Assembly (NCBI RefSeq): GCF_046736045.1 | Contig: NZ_CP177134.1 | Coordinates: forward strand, 1,612,001-1,676,000 | DNA length: 64,000 nucleotides | Direction: 5' to 3' | Origin: Leptospira_A sp046736045 | Lineage (GTDB): Bacteria; Spirochaetota; Leptospiria; Leptospirales; Leptospiraceae | In this document: one piece after another, positions 17,055-26,046 of the stretch | How positions within the stretch are numbered: the first letter of the stretch is position 1 | How the letters are laid out: each line of letters begins with the position of its first letter | Notes under the pieces: model-generated | What the model was told of the DNA's origin: nothing | The model's input: the letters and a program-made list of their open reading frames with translations, nothing else | The model's database searches: none | Made by a program: the position numbers and the translations under genes

Positions 17055-17151
17055 GTCCTCTAAAGTTTAATTTGGACTCCGAAATTTGGATTTCGCAACG
17101 ACAGAAAGCCCAGTTTGAAATGGGATTGGGTAGAGAACTTCTTTAGAGGAC
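17055..17151 (-). promoter_or_regulatory. Leader inverted repeat that can sequester the RRM gene's Shine-Dalgarno
   Basis: On the transcript the upstream arm GTCCTCTAAAG (17151 to 17141) is perfectly complementary to CTTTAGAGGAC (17065 to 17055), which contains the ribosome-binding site of the RRM gene. The 75-nt interval contains a smaller perfect hairpin, CGAAAT-TTGG/CCAA-ATTTCG (17080-17095). Pairing would form a closed multibranch structure hiding the ribosome-binding site. This may be an RNA thermometer, an autoregulatory site for the RRM protein, or both. The structure is seen in the sequence; the function is inferred. Confidence 0.7.
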
Positions 17152-17323
17152 TGCAGGGAAACTTAAGAACCAAGCTATCGGCGTGCAAGCTACAGAAAGG
17201 ACTACTTCGGCGGTGAAAAATCTATAATACTCTGAATCTCCACCAGTATATTTCCTGCCGATAAAAAAGCAACAGGAAAGATAGACTCAAAGTATTATTA
17301 TGATCTTTTTTTTTGAACAAGGA
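17152..17323 (-). other. Gap between slyD and the RRM leader
   Basis: Must contain the RRM promoter and the 3' end of the slyD transcript. On the minus strand a 7-bp inverted repeat TTTCCTG ... CAGGAAA (near 17266-17246) with a T-rich loop is visible, and TATTAT-type boxes occur near 17230. I cannot assign a promoter with confidence. Confidence 0.4.
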
Positions 17324-17815
17324 TCAGTGGTGGTGGTGTCCGCCCGGCCCGTGAACGTGACCATGTTTCAATTCTTCTTTGGTTGCTTCGCGAATGGATT
17401 GAATGGTTACGTCAAAATGAAGGGTTTCCCCGGCTAACGGGTGATTGCCGTTAAGGATTACATCCGTTTCTCTTACTTCATGTAAATAAAGGACCATCGG
17501 GCCATCTGCCGAATCCGTTTGGAATTCCATTCCTACTTCAAGATCCGCTTCCGCAGGTAGTTCGCTTTTGGGCACTTGGAAAACCAATTTTTCGTCATAT
17601 GTCCCATAACCGTTTTCAGGAGAGACGACTACTTTTTTAGAGTCACCGCTTACTAAACCTTCCAATTCATTTTCTAATCCAGGTATGATATTACCGGAGC
17701 CATGAAGGTATAATAGTGGTTCATCGGACTTGTCCAGAGTCGCACCCTGGGAATTTGTAAGATGGTAGGAGAACCCTACAACCTTTCCTTTGCTGATTGA
17801 ATTTGACATATTCAT
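17324..17815 (-). CDS. slyD: FKBP-type peptidyl-prolyl isomerase, SlyD-like
   Basis: 163 residues. The split FKBP domain has GKVVGFSYHLTNSQGATLDKS (about 9-29) and PLLYLHGSGNIIPGLENELEGL (about 33-54). The inserted IF chaperone domain spans about 70-125, followed by NGNHPLAGETLHFDVTI (about 127-143), the usual NHPLAG element of SlyD. The tail HGHVHGPGGHHHH is a metal-binding His cluster. SlyD isomerises prolyl bonds, acts as a chaperone and binds nickel. The ATG at 17815 is followed closely by a second in-frame ATG at 17809. Confidence 0.93.
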   Translation of the reverse strand: MNMSNSISKGKVVGFSYHLTNSQGATLDKSDEPLLYLHGSGNIIPGLENELEGLVSGDSKKVVVSPENGYGTYDEKLVFQVPKSELPAEADLEVGMEFQTDSADGPMVLYLHEVRETDVILNGNHPLAGETLHFDVTIQSIREATKEELKHGHVHGPGGHHHH

Positions 17816-17910
17816 TACAATTTTAAAGTGGAAAAAAATACTGCAACCGAATAAAAGATTGGTATAAAACCATTGGTGGGGAATTTTAATACTCGGTATT
17901 AATATTCAAT

Positions 17911-19587
17911 ATGAATTGGTCTCTTCTTATACAAGTCCTTGGCGGGCTGGGAATTTTTATCTACGGGATGAAACTTCTCAGCGAATCATTACAACGTGTT
18001 GCTGGTGAAAGATTACGTTCCTTTCTTTCTTCTATGACAAGAAATAGAGTCTCTGCTGTTTTGAGCGGGACTTTGATTACTGCAACCATCCAGTCTTCTT
18101 CTGCCACAACCGTTTTGGTTGTCGGTTTTGTGAATGCCGGACTCATGCAACTGACCCAAGCAGTCGGTGTCATCATGGGAGCAAACATTGGAACTACGGT
18201 TACTGCATGGATTGTCTCCTTACTCGGCTTTAAATTCAACATCGCCTCTTTTGCTTTACCTGCAATCGCGTTGGGAATGGTTTTGCATTTCTCTAAAAAA
18301 GAAAGCAGATCCGGTTGGGGGAGTTTTCTCATCGGATTCGGATTTTTGTTTTTGGGATTGGATTATTTAAAATCATCCGTTCCCGATTCTGCAAAAAGCC
18401 CGGAAACATTCCAGTTTTTGCAACAATACACCAATATGGGATTCAATACGATCCTTCTGTTCGTATTGATCGGAACTCTATTAACCATTGTTATTCAGTC
18501 TTCTTCCGCTTCCACGACCATTACGATCACTCTCGCTTATTCGGGATTCATCCCGATTGATGCGGCTTACGGAATGATCCTCGGAGAAAATATAGGAACA
18601 ACGATTACTGCGAACCTGGCGGCGATCCCCGGAAACAGAAACGCAAAAAAAGCAGCCCTTGCCCATACGATGTTCAATATAATCGGTGTTATCTGGGCCT
18701 TGGTTTTCTTTAAATTTTTTACAGGTTTTATCGATGATATGATTCCCGGAGATCCTTTGACGGACAAGGAATCCACTAGATTTCATATTTCTCTTTTCCA
18801 TACTCTTTTCAATATTACAAACACATTCCTTTTGATTTGGTTTGTGGACACTCTGTCCAGATTTGTAAGCTGGATTGTGGACGGATTCGGGCCTTTGAAA
18901 GAGCAGGAAAAAGATTCCATCCGACTTTTGCAATCCGGTGCGGTAAAAACCACCGAACTTGCCATGGTGGAACTTTCCGAGTTTACCAAAAAAATCATCA
19001 GAGAAACTTACGATTTTTTCCCGTTGATCGAACAGATTCTGCTTCGTCCTTTTGATGCTGCCAAAGCGGCTCAGGTTCTTAAAAAAGAAGAGGAATTGGA
19101 TTTGGTTCGTTCACAAGTCCTTACCTACCTCAACCAAATCCAGGAATCCGGTGTTACCGGAAGTTATGGAAAGGACGTATTGGGGATTATGGAGCGTGTC
19201 AAATCAATCGAAGAAATGGGTGACAATTTTGCATCTATCGCTCGTAAGGTGAAGAAGGCGCATCGGCAAAAAGTCGCTTTGGACAAACCTTTCGAGTCAG
19301 CGATCAAAGAACAGATTGATTTGTTAAAACATCACTATGATCTATTGCTTTCCAATTTGGAAAAAAGCGAATCCTTTGATATTTTAGGAAATCCTCAGAT
19401 TCGCAACCAAAGCCGTGAGTTTCGTTTTGAAATGATCCGTTCTTTGAAAAAGAATGAAAGCAAAGTAAGAAAGAAAAAGTATCAGAAAAAATCCAACTTT
19501 TTGCCTGCATTGCTTTACAGAGATGTGTCCCGCAACTTGGACAATATCTCCCGCTTTCTCAATACTTCGATTTACGCTGACGTATAA
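17911..19587 (+). CDS. Na+/phosphate cotransporter (NptA/PhoU-domain family)
   Basis: 558 residues. The membrane part contains the two inverted repeats of the family, each with the QSSS motif: TATIQSSSATTVLVVGFV (about 57-74) and IVIQSSSASTTITITLAY (about 193-210). About eight transmembrane helices precede a cytoplasmic PhoU-like helical domain (about 345-540). It imports or exports inorganic phosphate coupled to sodium. The length is normal for the bacterial two-domain form. The gene is monocistronic, with a hairpin after the stop codon. Confidence 0.93.
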   Translation: MNWSLLIQVLGGLGIFIYGMKLLSESLQRVAGERLRSFLSSMTRNRVSAVLSGTLITATIQSSSATTVLVVGFVNAGLMQLTQAVGVIMGANIGTTVTAWIVSLLGFKFNIASFALPAIALGMVLHFSKKESRSGWGSFLIGFGFLFLGLDYLKSSVPDSAKSPETFQFLQQYTNMGFNTILLFVLIGTLLTIVIQSSSASTTITITLAYSGFIPIDAAYGMILGENIGTTITANLAAIPGNRNAKKAALAHTMFNIIGVIWALVFFKFFTGFIDDMIPGDPLTDKESTRFHISLFHTLFNITNTFLLIWFVDTLSRFVSWIVDGFGPLKEQEKDSIRLLQSGAVKTTELAMVELSEFTKKIIRETYDFFPLIEQILLRPFDAAKAAQVLKKEEELDLVRSQVLTYLNQIQESGVTGSYGKDVLGIMERVKSIEEMGDNFASIARKVKKAHRQKVALDKPFESAIKEQIDLLKHHYDLLLSNLEKSESFDILGNPQIRNQSREFRFEMIRSLKKNESKVRKKKYQKKSNFLPALLYRDVSRNLDNISRFLNTSIYADV

Positions 19588-19612
19588 ATCGTAAAGACCT
19601 GATTTTTATTGC

Positions 19613-19634
19613 CCTGTGTCGTTTCCGACGCAGG
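19613..19634 (+). terminator. Terminator hairpin after the Na/Pi cotransporter
   Basis: CCTGTGTCG-TTTC-CGACGCAGG: a 9-bp stem (one G-U pair) with a four-base loop, then a pyrimidine-rich tail. An outer pairing AGACCTG (19595-19601) / CAGGTCT (19631-19637) can compete. It lies between convergent genes. Confidence 0.6.
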
Positions 19635-19640
19635 TCTCTT

Positions 19641-21695
19641 CTATAAAATTTCAAACAGAATGAAAGTAATGTCGTCTTCGGGAGAAGTAGTCCTGATTCT
19701 AGCTCGGATATAATTTTCCATCATCTGGTAAAGGTTAGCCAAAGGTTCATCCCATCTTTCCTGCAACCATTTCAAAAGTTCTTTTTCTCCCGATCCGTCT
19801 GCAAAGGATTTGTTTTCTTTTTCATCCCTTTCCCAGGTTTCCCAAAGCCCATCTGTAAAAAGTAAAATTTTATCTCCCGAAGACAGTTCATACACTTCTT
19901 CCGGATACATCAGTTCTTTGGAAAATCCGATCAGTTTTCCTTTAGGACGAATGGATTGAATGGACTGGTCTTTATGTTTGAGCCAATAGAGTGCCGGGTG
20001 TCCCGCATTTGCAACTTTCAGTAATTTTTTGTTTAGATCCAGATAAATAGCGGAAGCAGTGAGAAATTGGTTTTTGTAATTGCCAACTAACGACTGATTG
20101 ATTCTTTCCAGTATCTTGCCGGGTGTACTTGCAAACTGAGTGGAGCTGGTATATGCAATTTTTAGCATGGCGGCTTCAATCGCAGCAGGTACTCCGTGAC
20201 CTGTCACATCCGCAATCAAACAGCTGATTTCCGAATTCCCCAATGCGGCAATATCATAAAAATCCCCGCCTACAAGCGAAGCAGGAATATAACCGGCTTT
20301 GATTTTAATTCCGCTGAGTTCGGGAATTTGTTGAGGTAAGGTGGATTCCTGAAGTTTTTGAGCGAGGACCAATTCCTTTTGAAAAGCAATTAACTTTTGT
20401 TTGTCGATTTCTGCCTTGATTTGGATTTTTTCTTTTTCTTTTCGAACCATGGAGATTCTATCCCCCAATCCGAAAGCCATCAGATTCACTTCGATTGCCA
20501 TTGAGATTTGGAAGGAGTTTTCCGTGAAAACATTCACTGGAAGAAATCCCATATATTTCAAAAGGGATGCGAGCCCGCCGATGATCACTACTAAAAACGC
20601 CAAAAAGAAAAATCTGGCAGGGCGGAATTTTTTTCGAAATGCTATATAGTATGCAACAAGTAAGGTTACAAAAGCCATAAACATGGAGAAGATATCACCT
20701 ACTTGGTTCATAAAACGATATGGTAAAACGGGAAGTAACAACAGACCTAGAATGGGAAAACCCATTAGATAAAGGAATATCTTATAGGTTGTCGGTGAAT
20801 TTTCCTTTAGGTTCATCATGGAAATACACATAGGAAATGCAGTGATCAGGAATATGAAGTACAATATGTTATGTAAACTCCAAACAACATGAGGATGATT
20901 TTGTAAAAAGAAAAAAGGAAGATGTCCGTTCAAAGATAATTGGAATAAGGTGGAAGAAAAAACAAGATAGACGACGTAATAGATATAGGCTTTGTCTTTT
21001 ACTAAAAAGAATACGAATAGATTGTAAAGTGTCATCACTCCTACAATTCCGAAATATATTCCCTGAAGGATGTTGTCTTCCATTGCGAATTCATAAAAAT
21101 CCTTTTCTTTTGCAATGTAAACGGGGACGGACATGGAACTTTCCGTTTCCACTCTGATGAAAATAGTTCTGGTTTCTCCCGGTGATAAACTCACCAAATG
21201 ACCAAAGCCTCTGTATTTTACTTCTCTTGCGGAAAAAGGATAAAGTCTTCCTTGGGATTTTTTCCCCCAGGAATTGTCGGAGTAAATATCGTAAAAATCA
21301 ATTTCGTCTAACAAGGGATATTTGATGAAGGTGATGATATTTGCAACGAATGCGGAATTGTTGGAAAGATGAAAACAAAACCAATAATCTAAGTTGGTGT
21401 TTCCGAAATTGGGAATGACTCCCATTGTATCCTGGAATATTAAATTTTCCCTGGAATCAATGATCGATTGGATGCTGAGAGAAGAATTGTTTGTACTGAA
21501 ATATTTGAGATGGGGGGAAAGGTCCAATTTCCCATTCAAATTTCCTGCTTCTAAAACGGTTTGAGAAGGACAGACTTGATTTTTGGATTCTGCAACGATG
21601 GGAAGCGTGAAAAGAAAGGTGAAACTGAAAAAACAAATTCCTTTTAGGACCGATGAACGTTGAGAGCGATTCCTAAGTGTGCTTTTGGTGTCCAT
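19641..21695 (-). CDS. 7TMR-DISM sensor with SpoIIE/PP2C phosphatase domain
   Basis: 684 residues. A signal peptide (about 15-36) is followed by an extracellular 7TMR-DISM-extracellular-2-like domain (about 50-200), seven transmembrane helices (about 208-410), a short coiled linker (MVRKEKEKIQIKAEIDKQ) and a C-terminal SpoIIE-type PP2C phosphatase. That domain shows GGDFYDIAAL (about 478-487), CLIADVTGHGVPAAIEAAML (about 494-513) and ILLFTDGLWE, the three metal-binding Asp motifs. These proteins sense an extracytoplasmic signal and dephosphorylate an anti-sigma-factor antagonist or similar; the partner is not in this window. Confidence 0.93.
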   Translation of the reverse strand: MDTKSTLRNRSQRSSVLKGICFFSFTFLFTLPIVAESKNQVCPSQTVLEAGNLNGKLDLSPHLKYFSTNNSSLSIQSIIDSRENLIFQDTMGVIPNFGNTNLDYWFCFHLSNNSAFVANIITFIKYPLLDEIDFYDIYSDNSWGKKSQGRLYPFSAREVKYRGFGHLVSLSPGETRTIFIRVETESSMSVPVYIAKEKDFYEFAMEDNILQGIYFGIVGVMTLYNLFVFFLVKDKAYIYYVVYLVFSSTLFQLSLNGHLPFFFLQNHPHVVWSLHNILYFIFLITAFPMCISMMNLKENSPTTYKIFLYLMGFPILGLLLLPVLPYRFMNQVGDIFSMFMAFVTLLVAYYIAFRKKFRPARFFFLAFLVVIIGGLASLLKYMGFLPVNVFTENSFQISMAIEVNLMAFGLGDRISMVRKEKEKIQIKAEIDKQKLIAFQKELVLAQKLQESTLPQQIPELSGIKIKAGYIPASLVGGDFYDIAALGNSEISCLIADVTGHGVPAAIEAAMLKIAYTSSTQFASTPGKILERINQSLVGNYKNQFLTASAIYLDLNKKLLKVANAGHPALYWLKHKDQSIQSIRPKGKLIGFSKELMYPEEVYELSSGDKILLFTDGLWETWERDEKENKSFADGSGEKELLKWLQERWDEPLANLYQMMENYIRARIRTTSPEDDITFILFEIL

Positions 21696-21778
21696 GATCG
21701 AAGAAGGCTTCTACATTAAATCAGAAGCCTTCCTTTGTAAATCTGTTTGTGGAATCAAAACAAGATTATGCTTAAAGT

Positions 21779-22105
21779 TTAAGTTGTAACAGGCTGAATA
21801 CCTGCGAGAATTCTCAGAGATTCGTATGCTTTGTCTTTTTGAGCTACTTTTGTTTTGTTCACTGCTTTGCGGATGATCACATCCCACTGTTTTTCAGGAT
21901 GTTCGCCCTTCATGTTTTCCAACATTTCCAGTACATCCTCATCATCACTTGCGTTGAAAATCTCTTCTTCGTCGTAACGAAAAAGCCCAAATAGGCCATC
22001 AATGTAGTCACCTACACTCATGCTTTCCTTTTCACCGGGAGTGATCTTCTTTTTTTCCATCTTTCGCAGATCTCTTTCTCTGCGTTCTAATTCTGTGCGT
22101 TTCAT
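21779..22105 (-). CDS. Small acidic hypothetical protein
   Basis: 108 residues, strongly charged and helical, with an N-terminal basic coiled stretch (RRERDLRKMEKKK) and an acidic middle (RYDEEEIFNASDDEDVLEMLENM). No signal, membrane segment or known domain. Codon use matches its neighbours, so the gene is probably real and I would expect it to be conserved in the genus. It lies 83 bp upstream of the SpoIIE phosphatase gene on the same strand, so the two may be co-transcribed. I do not assign a function. Confidence 0.7.
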   Translation of the reverse strand: MKRTELERRERDLRKMEKKKITPGEKESMSVGDYIDGLFGLFRYDEEEIFNASDDEDVLEMLENMKGEHPEKQWDVIIRKAVNKTKVAQKDKAYESLRILAGIQPVTT

Positions 22106-22233
22106 GGTCTTGGACCTCTTTCGAGTCTCTTTTCTATTCTACAGCCATCATTTTGCGATGCCAACCCCCTGGACAGAAAAAAGCCTAAAAATTGTCTCGA
22201 TTTCTGATGGGGATCAGTGTTCTATGAGAAAGA

Positions 22234-22686
22234 ATGTTGTTTCGAGCCCAACTTTCCCTTCTAACTGCCGCAATCTTACTTTTTCAGGCAGTATTCCTGA
22301 ACAGTGGCCTTTTTGGTTACTGTTTGGAAAATGGTTCGAAAATCTGCGAATGCAACCACGGGTCCCGCAAAGAAATTCACAAAAACGTAGAAGATGAGAT
22401 GTTCGGCCTGGAAAAGGTGGCGGTTTCTTCTCATGAAGAGCACAAACACAGTGCCAAAGTTTTGCCCAGTTGCCATTCGGCAAAATCGGGAGAAACTCAT
22501 CTTTGTTCCTGCAAAAAGTCCAAATCGCAAGCTTCCAGTCTGCGCCATTTCCACCAAACTTGGAACTACGAAACCAACATAACTACCGTTTGCTTGCAGT
22601 ATGATGTTTTATTTTCTATTTTGATCCTTTCTGAAATTCCAAAAGAGGGATTTGATCCTTCTCCTTTTTTCCCACCCAAAACTTAA
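22234..22686 (+). CDS. Exported Cys/His-rich protein heading the MbnP/MbnH locus
   Basis: 150 residues. A hydrophobic signal or anchor (about 5-27) is followed by a segment unusually rich in Cys and His: CECNHG (about 38-43), EEHKHS, LPSCHSAKSGETHLCSCKKS (about 86-105) and LRHFHQ. A second hydrophobic stretch near 122-133 may be membrane-associated. I recognise no named family. The Cys/His spacing suggests binding of copper or another soft metal in the periplasm, and its place 142 bp upstream of the MbnP/MbnH pair supports that. The ATG at 22234 is the first credible start. Confidence 0.65.
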   Translation: MLFRAQLSLLTAAILLFQAVFLNSGLFGYCLENGSKICECNHGSRKEIHKNVEDEMFGLEKVAVSSHEEHKHSAKVLPSCHSAKSGETHLCSCKKSKSQASSLRHFHQTWNYETNITTVCLQYDVLFSILILSEIPKEGFDPSPFFPPKT

Positions 22687-22828
22687 AACCAAGGAAAGCC
22701 TTCGGGGCAATGCCTGTGGAATACTAAATCCATTTTGCAATCTGTTTGTGCATGAAAATAAATGCATACTTTCCATTTATTTTTTAGTTCACCTAACAAA
22801 TTAAAGTTTTATTTTACTTCGAGGAAAT

Positions 22829-23788
22829 ATGAAAAAATTATTATTTATTATCTGTATTGCGGCTTTCAGTATCGCAAATTGCAAAGGAAAAGAAAAATCG
22901 GATGATACAACTAACATCGGTTTACTTGCTATTGCCGCGAGTTTGGGTTCGGGAATCACTGAAATTCCATTTCAAATCGTAGCGGGTGATGACACTTCCG
23001 TAAAATGCAACAAACTGATTACTGCGCATTCGGGATCATCCGCAGATGTAAAACATATCTCCGAGAGTATGAATTTCTATATCAAGGATGCACGATTTTA
23101 CATTCATGATGTAAAACTTGTGAATGCAGACGGGTCTACAGTTGATTTTACACTGACTGCGGATAACAAATGGCAAACTTCCAAAGTTGCTCTTCTGGAT
23201 TTCGAAGATAAAACAGGCGACTGTACGGGGACTACGGAAACAAACACCAGTATCAAAGGAACGGCACCTTCCGGAAATTATGTGGGGATTCAGTTCAAAG
23301 TAGGTATTCCTTTTGATCTGAATCATTTGAATAGTACGACTGCCGATGCTCCTCTGAACAATTCCGCAATGTTTTGGGCATGGGCATCCGGATATATTTT
23401 TATGAAATTCGATTGGCTTGCCAAAGAAGGTGCCGGAAGCAGTAACTCTTTTCATTTGGGAAGCGTAGGATGCAATGGATCGGGCACTTCCGTTCTAACC
23501 ACATCTTGTACATATCCGAACCGTCCGACGATTACGATCAAAACTTCGGGAAGTGTTTCCTGGAATCCTACCGCAAAACCAGTGTATTTCGATGTAAAAA
23601 ATTTGGTTAACGGTACAAATTCAAACCTCAGCAGTTCGGGAAAGGCTTATACTTGTATGGCGGGAAACAATGGAGGAATGGGCGGAACCACTGCTGCCGA
23701 TTGTAAAATTCTTTTGAATAACGTGGGAGTGAATGAAACGGACGGAACTACTGCCAGTACCCAAAGTGCTTTTTATCTGAAACCTTAA
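22829..23788 (+). CDS. mbnP: MbnP-like lipoprotein (metallo-mystery-pair four-Cys family)
   Basis: 319 residues. The lipobox SIANC puts the lipid anchor at Cys18. The mature domain is beta-rich and bears the family's conserved Cys set (seen here at 60, 132, 215, 227, 276 and 292), the FWAWASGYIFMKFD block with Trp183 and Trp185, and FHLGSVGC (about 208-215). In characterised systems MbnP partners the di-haem enzyme MbnH, which oxidises a tryptophan of MbnP and creates a copper site. A Shine-Dalgarno GAGGAA lies just before the ATG. The MbnH-like gene follows 87 bp downstream. Confidence 0.9.
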   Translation: MKKLLFIICIAAFSIANCKGKEKSDDTTNIGLLAIAASLGSGITEIPFQIVAGDDTSVKCNKLITAHSGSSADVKHISESMNFYIKDARFYIHDVKLVNADGSTVDFTLTADNKWQTSKVALLDFEDKTGDCTGTTETNTSIKGTAPSGNYVGIQFKVGIPFDLNHLNSTTADAPLNNSAMFWAWASGYIFMKFDWLAKEGAGSSNSFHLGSVGCNGSGTSVLTTSCTYPNRPTITIKTSGSVSWNPTAKPVYFDVKNLVNGTNSNLSSSGKAYTCMAGNNGGMGGTTAADCKILLNNVGVNETDGTTASTQSAFYLKP

Positions 23789-23875
23789 AAGAGAAAATGG
23801 GGGAGAGGTTTTTATTTTTCCCTCATGTAGTTTCTGAAATATCTATATGGATGTTGTGATTATGGAAAACTGTTT

Positions 23876-25123
23876 ATGTTGAATTATCTTATGAGATTGT
23901 ATAAAGTTTCGTTATTATTTATTATCTTAAGTTTTGCAAATGTTTGTGTGCCTTCCTTTTTAGATCTTAAAAAAAAGAAAGACGACAACAATATGTTGCT
24001 ACTTGCCTTGGCATTAAGCCAAGGTTCCGGTTGGGTTTGGAATTTACCTCCCGGGTTTCCCGTTCCCACGGTTCCTTCGGAAAATCCTATGTCACAGGCA
24101 AAGGTGGACTTGGGAAGATTTTTGTTTTACGATAAAAAACTTTCGGCAGACGAATCCATGTCCTGTTCTTCCTGTCACTTCCAACGTCTTGCTTTTTCGG
24201 ATGGGAAGGCAACACCGAGCGGAATCACGGCAGAGGCACATCCGAGAAACGCACAACACCTTAGCAATGCCGCTTACCATCCTCGTCTAACGTGGAGCAA
24301 TTCCCTTTTGAAAACATTGGAACAACAAGCACGTGTTCCTATGTTTTCCGTGGCACCACCGGAATTGGGTCTTGCCAATGATGATTATTTGGGAAAATTG
24401 AAATCCAATTCCACTTACCAAAAATTATTCAGTGCCGCGTTCGGAAACGGAGATTCCGCAGTTACCGAACAAAATGTACGGTTTGCATTGGCAAGTTTTC
24501 AAAGAACGATGATTTCCGGTTATTCTCCTTATGATAAGGCGACCAATGGAAACCGTTCCGCTATGTCCGCATCCGCAACGAGAGGGGCAAGTGTGTTCAA
24601 CGGAGAAGTCGCCGAATGTTTTCATTGTCACGGAGGGTTTAACTTTACGGATACGACTCTTCATACCAAACAAACTTCGGAAGAATTTGCGTATCATAAT
24701 AACGGAACTCATAATAATGCTTTTTATGACGCTCTTCCGTTAAACAAACAGGGATTGAAAGAGGTCACTTTGGTTGCTTCCGATCAAGGAAAATTTAGAG
24801 CACCTAGTCTTCGTAATGTGGGGTTGACTTTTCCTTATATGCATGACGGAAGTATCATGTGCGACGATTCCGCAAATCCAGATCATCCTACGGGAATCGC
24901 AAGTGGCGCCACCTTGGAAACTTGCGCACGGAATGCTTTGGGAAAGGTGATTGATCAGTATACAACGGGCGGAGCCGGTACCCCGAAACATACAAGCATC
25001 GACACCACACTCATCCGTCCTTTTTCCTTACAGCCGTCGGAGAAAGCAGATCTGATCAATTTTCTTTTGGCTTTGACTGACTCCGAGTTTGTCAATGATT
25101 CTAAATTTTCGAGTCCATTTTAG
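23876..25123 (+). CDS. mbnH: MbnH-like di-haem cytochrome c peroxidase-family protein
   Basis: 415 residues. The N-terminal signal has a probable lipobox ending at Cys24 (FANVC). Two c-type haem motifs are visible: MSCSSCH (Cys97, Cys100, His101) and ECFHCHGG (Cys248, Cys251, His252). Further CcpA/MauG-like elements are RFLFYDKKLSADESMSC before the first haem and FRAPSLRNVGLTFPYMHDGS (about 304-323). The family member MbnH forms a high-valent bis-Fe(IV) state and oxidises a Trp of its partner MbnP. Placement directly after the MbnP-like gene identifies it better than homology to peroxidases alone. Confidence 0.9.
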   Translation: MLNYLMRLYKVSLLFIILSFANVCVPSFLDLKKKKDDNNMLLLALALSQGSGWVWNLPPGFPVPTVPSENPMSQAKVDLGRFLFYDKKLSADESMSCSSCHFQRLAFSDGKATPSGITAEAHPRNAQHLSNAAYHPRLTWSNSLLKTLEQQARVPMFSVAPPELGLANDDYLGKLKSNSTYQKLFSAAFGNGDSAVTEQNVRFALASFQRTMISGYSPYDKATNGNRSAMSASATRGASVFNGEVAECFHCHGGFNFTDTTLHTKQTSEEFAYHNNGTHNNAFYDALPLNKQGLKEVTLVASDQGKFRAPSLRNVGLTFPYMHDGSIMCDDSANPDHPTGIASGATLETCARNALGKVIDQYTTGGAGTPKHTSIDTTLIRPFSLQPSEKADLINFLLALTDSEFVNDSKFSSPF

Positions 25124-25124
25124 C

Positions 25125-26042
25125 ATGTTTCAAAAACGATTAACAATAATTAGTTTGTTCTCTTCCGTATTTAAGATGTTTTGTTTGCTTTGTTTTGGGA
25201 ATTGTACGTTCGGTTCCATCGGGGATAACAACAAAGAAAAGCTGGTTATTCTTCAGAATCTTTTGACTTTGACCGCAGGAATCCGCACCAACTTACAAAC
25301 GCAAGTCGTGCTGTATGATGATCAGGCGGATGATACTCTGAACCAATTCAATCTGATTAGTGGTGGGATCACTTATTCGGTAAAAATTCAATCGAGTGTT
25401 TTGAAAATCGATTCGGGGACTTATCGGATCAACCCCACAAATCGACTGTTTGGTTCTGAAAAAACGCACACACCTTATACGATTCCTTTGGATCTGCCGA
25501 CGACGGATCCTTATGGCAAATCGTATTCTTATGTAGGTAGCTCCAGTTTGAATTCGTTTTTTTCCGTCAATGCGCAAACGGATACCGGTTCGGCCTATAG
25601 CATACCTGGGTTAGTTGGTATTTCCGACGCGCCCCAAGGAGTTGTGTCTCTCGTATCGATGTCGATTTCGGAATGGTATTGGGATTTGTTGATTACACGC
25701 CAGAGTGACAATGCAATTATAAAGACGCAAATCTATCTTAAGCCGGGAACTAAAACGGTTTCTCCCAAATGTAAAATCCCTGTGGATGGTGCCCGTAAAC
25801 TTCCCATTCCTGTCGCACTTCAGTATTCCAATCTATTCAAAGATAGAATCACATCCGGCGTGACTTATACCTTTTTGCAGACTTTATTTACCAATTACCC
25901 TGGTTATATTGGTAATGCTTCATCAGTCGTTGTCGCCGAATTTTCCGCAGCCGATTTGTATAAAATCTTAAACGACAATGTTTCCACGGAAGACTTGGTC
26001 TTCTTTGTTCCGGGATGTTTTCCGAACGTAGAGTTACGTTAA
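25125..26042 (+). CDS. Lipoprotein of unknown function in the MbnP/MbnH operon
   Basis: About 305 residues from the ATG at 25125, which lies 1 base after the mbnH stop. An upstream in-frame ATG at 25089 would overlap mbnH and break the signal-peptide shape. The lead ends with CFGNC, a loose spirochetal lipobox. The mature part is beta-rich and contains an IPGLVGISDAPQGVVSLVSMSISEWYWD-type stretch and a few Cys. No recognised domain. Tight packing with mbnH and the downstream barrel protein suggests a subunit or accessory factor of the same system. Confidence 0.75.
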   Translation: MFQKRLTIISLFSSVFKMFCLLCFGNCTFGSIGDNNKEKLVILQNLLTLTAGIRTNLQTQVVLYDDQADDTLNQFNLISGGITYSVKIQSSVLKIDSGTYRINPTNRLFGSEKTHTPYTIPLDLPTTDPYGKSYSYVGSSSLNSFFSVNAQTDTGSAYSIPGLVGISDAPQGVVSLVSMSISEWYWDLLITRQSDNAIIKTQIYLKPGTKTVSPKCKIPVDGARKLPIPVALQYSNLFKDRITSGVTYTFLQTLFTNYPGYIGNASSVVVAEFSAADLYKILNDNVSTEDLVFFVPGCFPNVELR

Positions 26043-26046
26043 GGAA

